From assembly GCA_016287555.1 (NCBI GenBank), contig JAEFAK010000031.1, positions 1 to 13,206 of the forward strand: DNA of 13,206 nt, read 5' to 3'. A program made the position numbers and the translations under genes. The stretch comes from Oscillospiraceae bacterium. Lineage in GTDB: Bacteria; Bacillota; Clostridia; Oscillospirales; Oscillospiraceae. Positions within the stretch are counted from its first letter, which is position 1. Each line of letters starts with the position of its first letter. This document shows positions 7,362 through 13,120 of this stretch, in pieces. Below the pieces are notes generated by a model. It had not been told where the DNA came from and did no database searches. It worked only from the letters and a program-made list of their open reading frames with translations.

Positions 7362-8383
7362 GCATGGCCAAGGATAAGCTCATCGATACTGCCGTCACCC
7401 CTGTCGAGTATGATCCTCAGTATATCCTGATGGTCAACGGACTGAAGAAATACTTCCCCATAAAGGGCGGCATGATCTCCAAGACCGTCGGTTACGTCAA
7501 GGCCGTCGACGGCGTCACCTTCAACCTCAAGCGCGGCCAGACCATGGGCCTCGTCGGCGAGTCCGGCTGCGGCAAGACGACCACCGGCCGCACCATTCTC
7601 CGCCTCTACGGCGACAAGACCGCCGGTCAGGTGCTCTTCAACGGTCAGGAGGTCTATGACCTGACCCCGCGCGAGCTCAACGCCATGCGTCCGAAGATGC
7701 AGATCATCTTCCAGGACCCGTTCTCCTCGCTTTCGCCCCGTCTGCCCGTCGGCGAGATAATCGGCGAGGCCGTCCGCCAGCACAACATCGTGCCCAAGGA
7801 AGAGTACAACGACTACATCGACGAGGTCATGGACAGCTGCGGCCTCCAGCCCTTCCATAAGGACCGCTATCCGCACGAGTTCTCCGGCGGCCAGCGCCAG
7901 CGTATCTGCATCGCCCGCGCGCTCGCCCTCAAGCCCGAGTTCATCGTCTGCGACGAGCCGGTCTCCGCGCTGGACGTCTCCATTCAGGCCCAGATAATCA
8001 ACCTGCTCAACGATCTCCAGGAAAAGAACAACCTCACCTATCTGTTCATCTCCCACGACCTTTCCGTCGTCGAGCACATCTCCGACGCTGTCGGCGTCAT
8101 GTACCTCGGCAACCTCGTCGAGTACGGCGCGAAAGAGGATATCTTCCGCAATCCGCTCCATCCCTATACGGAGGCCCTCTTCTCCGCGATCCCCGTGCCC
8201 GACCCGACGGTCAAGATGAAGCGCATCGTACTCGAGGGCAGCATCCCGTCTCCCGCGAACCCGCCCTCAGGCTGCAAGTTCCATACCCGCTGCGTGCACT
8301 GCACGGAGCGCTGCAAGGTCGAGGAGCCCGTCCAGAAGGAGATAGAGCCGGGCCACTTCGTTGCCTGCCACAAGTACGACTGA
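7358..8383 (+). CDS. peptide ABC transporter ATP-binding protein, OppF/DppF family
   Basis: This 341-residue ATPase is the partner of the preceding one. Its motifs are Walker A GESGCGKT (67-74), Q-loop Gln119, signature FSGGQRQR (175-182), Walker B FIVCDEP (195-201) and H-loop His233. The C-terminal oligopeptide extension has cysteines at 306, 312, 315, 319 and 337, again matching the iron-sulfur or zinc pattern of this subfamily. The start at 7358 overlaps the previous stop as ATGA, with AAAGGAGGG just upstream; a second ATG at 7364 is also possible and would remove two residues. The overlap implies translational coupling and balanced synthesis of the two ATPases. Length is usual. Confidence 0.95.
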   Translation: MSMAKDKLIDTAVTPVEYDPQYILMVNGLKKYFPIKGGMISKTVGYVKAVDGVTFNLKRGQTMGLVGESGCGKTTTGRTILRLYGDKTAGQVLFNGQEVYDLTPRELNAMRPKMQIIFQDPFSSLSPRLPVGEIIGEAVRQHNIVPKEEYNDYIDEVMDSCGLQPFHKDRYPHEFSGGQRQRICIARALALKPEFIVCDEPVSALDVSIQAQIINLLNDLQEKNNLTYLFISHDLSVVEHISDAVGVMYLGNLVEYGAKEDIFRNPLHPYTEALFSAIPVPDPTVKMKRIVLEGSIPSPANPPSGCKFHTRCVHCTERCKVEEPVQKEIEPGHFVACHKYD

Positions 8384-8673
8384 TGGCGAAGAAGACCTGG
8401 GACGACGATGACGGGCGCACGGTCGCCGACATGAGCGACCTCTACGTCCGCACGCCGATAGGGTATTACAGGCTCGGGGACAGAGCCGAGCGCGCGGCGC
8501 GGAAAAAAGCCGCCGCCGAGTCGAAGCGGGCTCCCGCGGAGACGAGCCCGGAGGACCGCAAGGGCTATATCTGGGGCGCCCTCTCGGCAGCCCTGCTCAT
8601 CGGTCTCGCGTTCATCGTCGGACTCGGTCTGCTGATACTGGTCCTGTTCCTCATTTTCAAGGCCAAAATGTAG
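8383..8673 (+). CDS. small single-pass membrane protein, function unknown
   Basis: This is a 96-residue protein. Its ATG shares one base with the preceding stop (TGATG), so it is the last gene of the importer operon and is translated by coupling. The first 62 residues are hydrophilic, with an acidic start (WDDDDGR), a PIGYYRLGDRAER segment and an Ala/Lys/Arg/Glu-rich stretch. One long hydrophobic helix (about 65-93) ends in KAKM. It has no signal peptide or known motif, so the N-terminus should be cytoplasmic. It may be an accessory subunit of the importer, but operon position is the only evidence. Confidence 0.65.
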   Translation: MAKKTWDDDDGRTVADMSDLYVRTPIGYYRLGDRAERAARKKAAAESKRAPAETSPEDRKGYIWGALSAALLIGLAFIVGLGLLILVLFLIFKAKM

Positions 8674-8679
8674 TTGGAT

Positions 8680-8713
8680 AAGCCGCGCACGGGAGCTCCG
8701 CGCGCGGCTTTCT
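8680..8713 (+). terminator. probable terminator of the importer operon
   Basis: AAGCCGCGC at 8680-8688 pairs with GCGCGGCTT at 8702-8710 around a 13-base loop that itself contains GGAGCTCC. Only a broken T-run (TTTCTGCTTT) follows. It begins six bases after the stop of the small membrane-protein gene and before the promoter of the channel gene, the expected place for an operon end. Confidence 0.6.
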
Positions 8714-8727
8714 GCTTTCCGCGCCTC

Positions 8728-8756
8728 TTGAAATGCCGCGCGGCCGATGATATACT
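8728..8756 (+). promoter_or_regulatory. vegetative (sigma-A-type) promoter of the channel gene
   Basis: TTGAAA at 8728-8733 and TATACT at 8751-8756 are separated by exactly 17 bases, which is close to the sigma-A consensus. Transcription would start at about 8763, giving a leader of roughly 36 bases before the ribosome binding site-supported ATG at 8799. Confidence 0.75.
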
Positions 8757-8798
8757 TTTTGCATGCCATATTTCGGCAGAGAAACGGAGATAACGGAT

Positions 8799-9656
8799 AT
8801 GAATGAAGGACTTAAGGAAGGCCTTTCCGGCGTAAAGACCGAAATGAGCGAATTCGCCAAGAAGGGGATAGACCTGCTCGGCACCTACGGCGGGAAGATC
8901 CTTTTTGCGATCGTCGTTTTCGTGGTGGGCTATTTCATCATCAGGCTGCTCGTCAAGCTCATCTCCAAGGCCATAGACAAGACCAAGTTCGACGAGATGA
9001 TAAAGCATATCGCCAAGAGCGTCATCAAGGTCCTGCTCTACGGGATACTGATAATCAGCGTCGTGGAGATCCTCGGCGTATCCATGTCGAGCGTAGTCGC
9101 GGTGCTGGCCTCCTGCGGTCTCGCGATCGGCCTCGCGCTGCAGGGCGCCTTCGGCAACTTCGCCGGCGGCCTCATGATAATCATCTTCAAGCCCTTCAAG
9201 ATAGGCGACTATATAGAGTCCACCGGCGCCGAGGGCTACGTCAGGGACATCAGCATCTTCTATACGACCATCATGACCCTTGACAATAAGAAGATACTCG
9301 TCCCCAACGGCGACCTCATGAACGCCAACGTGACCAATTTCAGCGCCGCCGACAAGCGCCGCGTCGATCAGGAATTCAAGATAACCAACGACATTGACGC
9401 CGAGTTCGTCAAAAAGGTCCTGATGACGGCCGCCATAAATACCGAAGGCGTTCTGACCGACCCGCCGCCGTTTGCGCGCATGACGAACGTCGACGACGAC
9501 ACCTTCCTCTTCACCGTCCGCGTCTGGTGCGAGACGCCGAAGTACTGGGACGTGCTCTATGACCTCATAGAAAACTGCAGCAAGGCCCTCGGGGAGAACG
9601 GCATCGACGATCCGGAGGAGCGCATCGCCGTGCGCCTCGTGCAGGACGACGACTGA
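8799..9656 (+). CDS. mscS: small-conductance mechanosensitive channel, MscS family
   Basis: This 285-residue channel is close to the E. coli MscS length. MscS channels open under membrane tension and release solutes during hypo-osmotic shock. Three hydrophobic helices lie at about 31-52, 74-93 and 97-130. The third is the glycine/alanine-rich pore helix, with ASCGLAIGLALQGAFGNFAG, followed by the beta domain (IIFKPFKIGDYIE, then LVPNGDLMNANVTNFS) and a cytoplasmic alpha/beta domain to the end. I chose ATG 8799 because CGGAGA lies eight bases upstream. An in-frame ATG at 8763 would add 12 residues, but it has no ribosome binding site and coincides with the predicted transcription start. The gene has its own promoter and stands apart from the importer. 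Confidence 0.93.
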   Translation: MNEGLKEGLSGVKTEMSEFAKKGIDLLGTYGGKILFAIVVFVVGYFIIRLLVKLISKAIDKTKFDEMIKHIAKSVIKVLLYGILIISVVEILGVSMSSVVAVLASCGLAIGLALQGAFGNFAGGLMIIIFKPFKIGDYIESTGAEGYVRDISIFYTTIMTLDNKKILVPNGDLMNANVTNFSAADKRRVDQEFKITNDIDAEFVKKVLMTAAINTEGVLTDPPPFARMTNVDDDTFLFTVRVWCETPKYWDVLYDLIENCSKALGENGIDDPEERIAVRLVQDDD

Positions 9657-9671
9657 CAGACAAAATAAAGC

Positions 9672-9705
9672 AAGGGAGCAAGCAAATGCGCTTGCTCCCT
9701 TATTT
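9672..9705. terminator. bidirectional terminator between convergent genes
   Basis: AAGGGAGCAAGC at 9672-9683 pairs perfectly with GCTTGCTCCCTT at 9690-9701 (12 pairs, six-base loop). On the plus strand it is followed by ATTT. On the minus strand the flank reads GCTTTATTTTG, which is richer in T. It lies between the channel stop and the stop of the minus-strand anti-sigma gene, so it can serve both. Confidence 0.8.
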
Positions 9706-9721
9706 CATGCTCTGCGCGGCC

Positions 9722-11125
9722 TCAGCCGAGGCTTTTCAAAGCCTCATACAGCCATTCGGGGTCGCCGCCCTTGGAGACGACGCGGACGAGCACGTCCGTA
9801 TCATATAACACCGAGAAATGCGTCAGCACGGGGCCGTCGTCGCTCGCGTGCGCCCGCGCTTCGACGAGCTCGCGCGTCAGGTCGCCTATGCGGAAGACGG
9901 GGTCCTGGAACGTCATCCAATCCTCGCGCGGCACGCTCGTTGCCCACGGGATCGGATAGAGCGAGACGTCGTACTTCTCGCGCTCGTCCGGGGAGACGAC
10001 GCGCGTCAGAGCCTCGTCCGTGACTGGCGACGCGATCCACTGCAGGTCGCCGTACGCTTCGCCGGACCCGCCCATCCACGAGACGAGCAGATAGTCGGCC
10101 GCGTCCTCGAACTTATAGCGCCGCGCGAAGTCCTCCTCGAGACCGTCGGGGCCGGCTGCGGGGACGTACGCGCCGAAGTCCGGGTCCTCGCGCGCCTCGG
10201 CGACGGTTACGTACCTGTCGATGAGAACGTATTCGCCGTACTGATAGCCGCTCAGGTCGGGGGTGTAATGCGTCCCCGTCATGTAGGCGAGCATGACGTC
10301 CCTCAGGTCGATAGCTGCGTAGAGCTCGTCCCGATCGGCAATGACGACGTCTGTCGTGAGCGTATACTCTATCCCGTCCTTTTCGAAGTCAGCGCCCATC
10401 CAGACGCGCCTGACGCCGTCGGCGTCGTAATACGCGCGGTAGGCGCGGTATTCGTGCCCGTCGATGGCGCTGACGCGCTCATCGGGCTCCGGCTCGAGCC
10501 CGAAGGCGGGCGCGCGGACGGCGTCCTCGGGGACGAGGGTCGCTCGGATGGTCCAGCCGCGCTCGGCGTCGGTGAACCGCAGCTCGACCCAGGCGAGCCC
10601 CCCGGAGCCGTCCATGAGCCAGTATACGGCGTACCCCTCGGCGTTGGACATCCATTCGGGCCTTATCTCGGGCAGACATTCGGCAAGCTGCTCCTTCGTC
10701 AGCGGCTCGCCAACCGAGGCCACGGACATGTCTGCGGACACCGCGCTGTAGTCCACCGTGTTCCATGCCAGCACGTCCGGCGCGGGGTCGTCCGGCGTCG
10801 CTCCCGGCATCGGCGGAGGGCTCGGTTTCGTCTCCGGCGCTCCGGTACGATCTTCCGGCACGCCGCCGGGGACTATGGGCCTGTCGCCGTTGGCAGCCTC
10901 CGGATCCGGCACGCCGACCGGTACTATGGGCCTGTCGCCTCCGACCGGCACCGGAGCCGGCTCCGCGGCAGGCTTGTGCAGCAGCGCGAACGCGCCGACC
11001 GCTATCACGAGGCAGGCTGCGGCGGCGCCCCAGCGCACCCACGTACGCTTCGGAGCGGCGGCGGGAATCTCTTCGGTCAGCATCTCGTCGTCAAGATATT
11101 GCAGGCTTTCAAAAAGCTTGTTCAT
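9722..11125 (-). CDS. putative membrane-anchored anti-sigma factor / ECF-associated sensor protein
   Basis: This 467-residue single-pass membrane protein is encoded directly after an ECF sigma gene. The start is ATG 11125, overlapping the sigma stop as ATGA, with AAGGAGGG nine bases upstream. Residues 1-30 are cytoplasmic (MNKLFESLQYLDDEML) and could bind the sigma factor. One membrane helix lies at about 31-50. A Pro-rich linker at about 52-118 contains GDRPIVP twice. The rest is extracytoplasmic and appears to be two copies of one sensor-like module (about 143-275 and 309-465), each ending in a strand plus a D-(E)-LYxA helix. I see no zinc anti-sigma HxxxCxxC motif. The assignment rests on gene context and topology, not a recognised anti-sigma domain, so an unrelated ECF-controlled surface protein is possible. 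Confidence 0.75.
   Translation of the reverse strand: MNKLFESLQYLDDEMLTEEIPAAAPKRTWVRWGAAAACLVIAVGAFALLHKPAAEPAPVPVGGDRPIVPVGVPDPEAANGDRPIVPGGVPEDRTGAPETKPSPPPMPGATPDDPAPDVLAWNTVDYSAVSADMSVASVGEPLTKEQLAECLPEIRPEWMSNAEGYAVYWLMDGSGGLAWVELRFTDAERGWTIRATLVPEDAVRAPAFGLEPEPDERVSAIDGHEYRAYRAYYDADGVRRVWMGADFEKDGIEYTLTTDVVIADRDELYAAIDLRDVMLAYMTGTHYTPDLSGYQYGEYVLIDRYVTVAEAREDPDFGAYVPAAGPDGLEEDFARRYKFEDAADYLLVSWMGGSGEAYGDLQWIASPVTDEALTRVVSPDEREKYDVSLYPIPWATSVPREDWMTFQDPVFRIGDLTRELVEARAHASDDGPVLTHFSVLYDTDVLVRVVSKGGDPEWLYEALKSLG
10854..10939. repeat. two-copy 35-bp direct repeat in the Pro-rich linker
   Basis: Bases 10854-10888 and 10905-10939 match at 32 of 35 positions, with a 51-bp period. The shared core ACTATGGGCCTGTCGCC is identical. 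In the minus-strand protein this encodes GDRPIVPxGVP twice, in the spacer between membrane helix and sensor part. It is in frame, so copy number could vary without breaking the gene. Confidence 0.85.
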
Positions 11126-11682
11126 TGCAGAAATCCCTCCTTCGTCAGGTGGGCCCGCAGCCTCTGCCGCGTCCGCCGCAGCGAAACGGCAACGGTGTTC
11201 TCGCGCATGCCGAGGCTTCGGGCGATCTCCTTCTGGGACTCGACATTGAAGCAGCGCCGGACGAATATGACCCTGTCGCGCTGCGGGAGCGTCTTCAGAA
11301 AGCGGCTGACCGCCTCGCCGAGCGCTTTTGTCAGCGCCTCGTCCTCGACGTCGTCCCCGCCGGGGAGCACCTCGGCCAGCTCGTCGAGCACGAGCGGCAG
11401 CTCGCCGCCCCCGCGCTTTGCCGCGCCGGAGGCCCGCAGGCGGTCTATCGCAGCGCCGCGCGTCAGCTTGAGCAGGTAGGCGCGCAGATGCTCCGGCCGC
11501 TCGGGCGGGATGGCGTTCCATACGCGCAGCAGCGCGTCGCTGAAGCATTCCTCCGCGTCCGCGTCGGAGCCGAGGATGTTCCTCGCCGCCGCGCGGCAGA
11601 CTGCGCCGTACTGCGCCTCGGTCTCGCGCAGAGCGGCTTCGTCCCTCGCTTCAAATAGCGCGAGTATCTCGCGGTCGTCCAA
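11122..11682 (-). CDS. ECF-type RNA polymerase sigma factor (sigma-70 family)
   Basis: This 186-residue alternative sigma factor redirects RNA polymerase to a stress or envelope regulon. Region 2 is recognisable at about 20-85 (DADAEECFSDALLRVWNAI, then LLKLTRGAAIDRLR). Region 4 is at about 122-180 (LPQRDRVIFVRRCF, SQKEIARSLGMRENTVAVSL), with a helix-turn-helix that reads the -35 element. The two are joined by an acidic linker, and there is no region 1 or 3, as expected for ECF factors. The start is a TTG at 11682, supported by AAAGGAGGG six bases upstream; no better in-frame start exists. The gene is coupled by ATGA overlap to the putative anti-sigma gene, the usual ECF arrangement. Confidence 0.92.
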   Translation of the reverse strand: MDDREILALFEARDEAALRETEAQYGAVCRAAARNILGSDADAEECFSDALLRVWNAIPPERPEHLRAYLLKLTRGAAIDRLRASGAAKRGGGELPLVLDELAEVLPGGDDVEDEALTKALGEAVSRFLKTLPQRDRVIFVRRCFNVESQKEIARSLGMRENTVAVSLRRTRQRLRAHLTKEGFLQ

Positions 11683-11729
11683 GCCAAGCCCTCCTTTCCC
11701 GAAACTTGCGAAAGATCTTTCTGCCCTAA

Positions 11730-11757
11730 TAGACGGATTTGAACGGAAAATGTGACA
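11730..11757 (-). promoter_or_regulatory. ECF-type promoter upstream of the sigma gene
   Basis: On the minus strand TGTCAC (11757-11752) and CGTCTA (11735-11730) are separated by 16 bases, with an ATTTT run after the -35 element. This resembles the TGNAAC-N16-CGTC promoters read by Bacillus ECF sigmas such as SigM and SigV. Transcription would start near 11723, leaving a leader of about 40 bases with the ribosome binding site. It suggests that the sigma factor activates its own operon. Confidence 0.6.
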
Positions 11758-11799
11758 AAAAAGCCTTTTTCTTCGGCGTCAGGTCAAAAGAGTATTTAA

Positions 11800-11981
11800 G
11801 TGATATATCCCGCTGTGCGGGATGTGATGTGTCTGCCTTGCGGCAAACGTGATGTTTTGCGGCGACGCCGCAAAGTGATGTGACGTGTTCCGCTTTTCAC
11901 GCGCGAAGCGCACATCACTTGGCGAAGCCAAACATCACGTCCGAAGGACGCATCACGTTCCGCGGCAGCGGAACACATCAT
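11800..11981. repeat. fishbone array: six side hairpins on a nested GTGATGT/ACATCAC backbone
   Basis: Four left linkers (GTGATAT at 11800, GTGATGT at 11824, 11849 and 11875) face four right linkers (ACATCAC at 11912 and 11932, GCATCAC at 11950, ACATCAT at 11975). Nested pairing of these gives two perfect 7-bp helices, one with a single G-T wobble, and an outer one with one wobble and one mismatch. Between successive linkers sit hairpins at 11807-11823, 11831-11848 and 11856-11874 on the left, and 11919-11931, 11939-11949 and 11957-11974 on the right. Each fills its gap exactly, so the fold is three stacked four-way junctions with no unpaired joining base. The 30-nt apex (11882-11911) holds one more hairpin, GCGC-GAA-GCGC. 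No credible gene lies here. Whether it acts as RNA or DNA is unknown. Confidence 0.8.
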
Positions 11982-11983
11982 TG

Positions 11984-12024
11984 AAAAAAGCCTCTTTTGT
12001 CTTTCGACAAAAAGAGGCTTTTTT
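11984..12024. terminator. bidirectional terminator downstream of the tRNA-Thr fragment
   Basis: AAAAAAGCCTCTTTTGTC (11984-12001) pairs with the complementary arm at 12006-12024 around loop TTTC, with one bulged base. The arms end in six A or T on both sides, so it works in either direction. It begins one base beyond the CCA end of the tRNA fragment, so it was presumably the terminator of the original tRNA gene. Confidence 0.85.
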
Positions 12025-12025
12025 C

Positions 12026-12070
12026 TGGAGCTGGTGGGGAGACTCGAACTCCCGACCTGCTGATTACGAA
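12026..12070 (-). pseudogene. 3' fragment of tRNA-Thr (anticodon CGU), putative attachment-site scar
   Basis: Read on the minus strand, these 45 nt are the 3' part of a tRNA: anticodon loop TTCGTAA (anticodon CGT), the 3' anticodon arm TCAGC, variable loop AGGTC, T arm GGGAG-TTCGAGT-CTCCC, acceptor strand CACCAGC, discriminator T and encoded CCA. The TCAGC-AGGTC context is characteristic of bacterial tRNA-Thr. The 5' half is missing: upstream bases do not form a D arm, and TATAA stands where the pairing anticodon strand should be. Such 3' fragments are left at the distal end of elements that integrate into tRNA genes. The native terminator follows the fragment, so the element lies to the right. 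Confidence 0.8.
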
Positions 12071-12178
12071 TTATAACCGGGCAGAGTTTAGCACACCTTC
12101 ATCTGTCGTCATTTATCGATATGTCAATCGCGCTTTACATTGTAGTTGTGCGGGTTTGCGGGTTTGCTTCTTGCTATT

Positions 12179-12197
12179 TATCGTTATCTATCGTTAT
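12179..12197. repeat. tandem TATCGTTAT pair near the element end
   Basis: TATCGTTAT occurs at 12179-12187 and again at 12189-12197, a 10-bp period, about one helical turn. A related ATTTATCGAT lies at 12111-12120. These could be protein-binding sites on the element end (integrase or excisionase), but they are short and AT-rich, so chance is possible. Confidence 0.4.
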
Positions 12198-12205
12198 TCG
12201 CATTT

Positions 12206-12257
12206 GTCTGACTTTTGGTGTCGGTTTGACTTTTGGTTTGACTTTCCGTTTGACTTT
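12206..12257. repeat. GTTTGACTTT repeats, candidate integrase arm-type sites
   Basis: GTTTGACTTT occurs perfectly at 12224, 12236 and 12248 with an exact 12-bp period, and as GTCTGACTTT at 12206. The block sits between the tRNA-derived att core (ending 12070) and the stop of the HNH gene, within a 192-bp stretch with no gene. Short direct repeats at this distance from a core site are characteristic of arm sites bound by the N-terminal domain of tyrosine recombinases. Iterons of another protein are an alternative. Confidence 0.6.
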
Positions 12258-12262
12258 CAGAG

Positions 12263-13114
12263 TCAGTTTAACTCGCCTTCGTAGTATCTATCACTCTTGC
12301 CGCGATTGCACCTTTCGCATAATGTCCTTAAATTGCTCATTTCCGTCTTGCCGCCCTTTGAAACAGGCTTAATATGATCTACGTGAAGCAAAACGCCGTC
12401 TTCTGCAGTTGCTCCGCATATAACGCAACGGAAATTATCTCTTCTCAACACCTCATACCTCAAGGATTCGGTCATAAGAGAACGTTCACGTTCAATAAAC
12501 CTTCTCCGGGCATGATATTCCTTACGCATCTTTGCCGCGTGGTCTAATGTAACCCCCACTCTGGAAATATCGTACTTGTTAGATTTATTAAGCCGCGTCT
12601 TAAATTTAGGTGAATGGTATTTAACTTGGACCACAATAGTTACAGTAGTTACCGGGCAAAGCTTATTCTTTTCCAAAACAGACATTTCGGCGCTATGGGG
12701 TTTCGCTCTTTCTTTAATACGATTGTATTCCCTATTATATTGAGATAAAAGTTTGTTGTTAAATTCAACGTCATCGGCATATGCGCGAAAATCTTTTTTG
12801 TTTTTCTCACAAATAACACCAAACTGTGCGTCAAAGTCAAAATCATCATACTCTCTTTTGGAGGACGTCTCTGTTGTAAATGTAAATGTATCTTTGACAG
12901 GCTTGAATTCATACTCCGCGTTTAGTTCCAAAAGTTCCTGATACAACGGACTTTTTTTTGCGACCTTCTCTAATCTTTTTGACTTGATTGACTCAAAAAC
13001 AGGCTGGAAAATGAGCCAGCAAATGCCAAACAATAACTCGCCAACACCAACAAGAATACCTAAACCAAAAATACACACTACAACAATAACGATTATTCTG
13101 TTTGAGTCACTCAT
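12263..13114 (-). CDS. membrane-anchored HNH endonuclease
   Basis: This is a 283-residue protein with a C-terminal HNH nuclease domain. Residues about 6-36 are a long hydrophobic membrane anchor, followed by a charged, mostly helical middle region. The nuclease part starts at about 217 (LRYEVLRRDNFRC). It has CVIC (230-233), HVDHI with Asp246 and His247, Asn261 in MSNLRTL and CERCN (266-270); the two CxxC pairs should bind structural zinc and His247 is the expected general base. The start is ATG 13114, six bases after the stop of the upstream gene, with GAGG in the preceding gene end. The gene is AT-rich compared with the host side. A defence or element-maintenance role is plausible. Its target is unknown, and a nuclease tethered to the membrane is unusual. 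Confidence 0.85.
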   Translation of the reverse strand: MSDSNRIIVIVVVCIFGLGILVGVGELLFGICWLIFQPVFESIKSKRLEKVAKKSPLYQELLELNAEYEFKPVKDTFTFTTETSSKREYDDFDFDAQFGVICEKNKKDFRAYADDVEFNNKLLSQYNREYNRIKERAKPHSAEMSVLEKNKLCPVTTVTIVVQVKYHSPKFKTRLNKSNKYDISRVGVTLDHAAKMRKEYHARRRFIERERSLMTESLRYEVLRRDNFRCVICGATAEDGVLLHVDHIKPVSKGGKTEMSNLRTLCERCNRGKSDRYYEGELN

Positions 13115-13120
13115 GTTACC

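Noticed and set aside
6150..8161. Long minus-strand frames opposite the two ATPase genes
   Set aside because: They are antisense to genes with intact Walker motifs and have no recognisable domain themselves.
9818..11479. 553-codon plus-strand frame opposite the sigma/anti-sigma pair
   Set aside because: The minus strand carries a clear sigma factor and a coupled partner with good ribosome binding sites; the plus frame is Arg/Gly/Val-rich noise.
11126..11548. N-terminal extension of the anti-sigma frame to 608 residues
   Set aside because: The extra part is Arg/Ala-rich and overlaps the sigma gene in another frame. ATG 11125 has a ribosome binding site and the classical ATGA overlap.
11800..11981. 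CRISPR array
   Set aside because: The constant units are only 7 bp and change orientation mid-way, and the intervening units are themselves hairpins of 11-19 bp.
12026..12098. Complete tRNA gene at the fragment
   Set aside because: The upstream length would fit and GGTG could pair with part of the acceptor, but there is no D arm and the 5' anticodon strand (TATAA) does not pair with TCAGC.
11885..12372. Short plus-strand open frames through the hairpin array, tRNA fragment and element end
   Set aside because: They cross a terminator, a tRNA fragment and repeats, lack ribosome binding sites, and have no protein-like composition.
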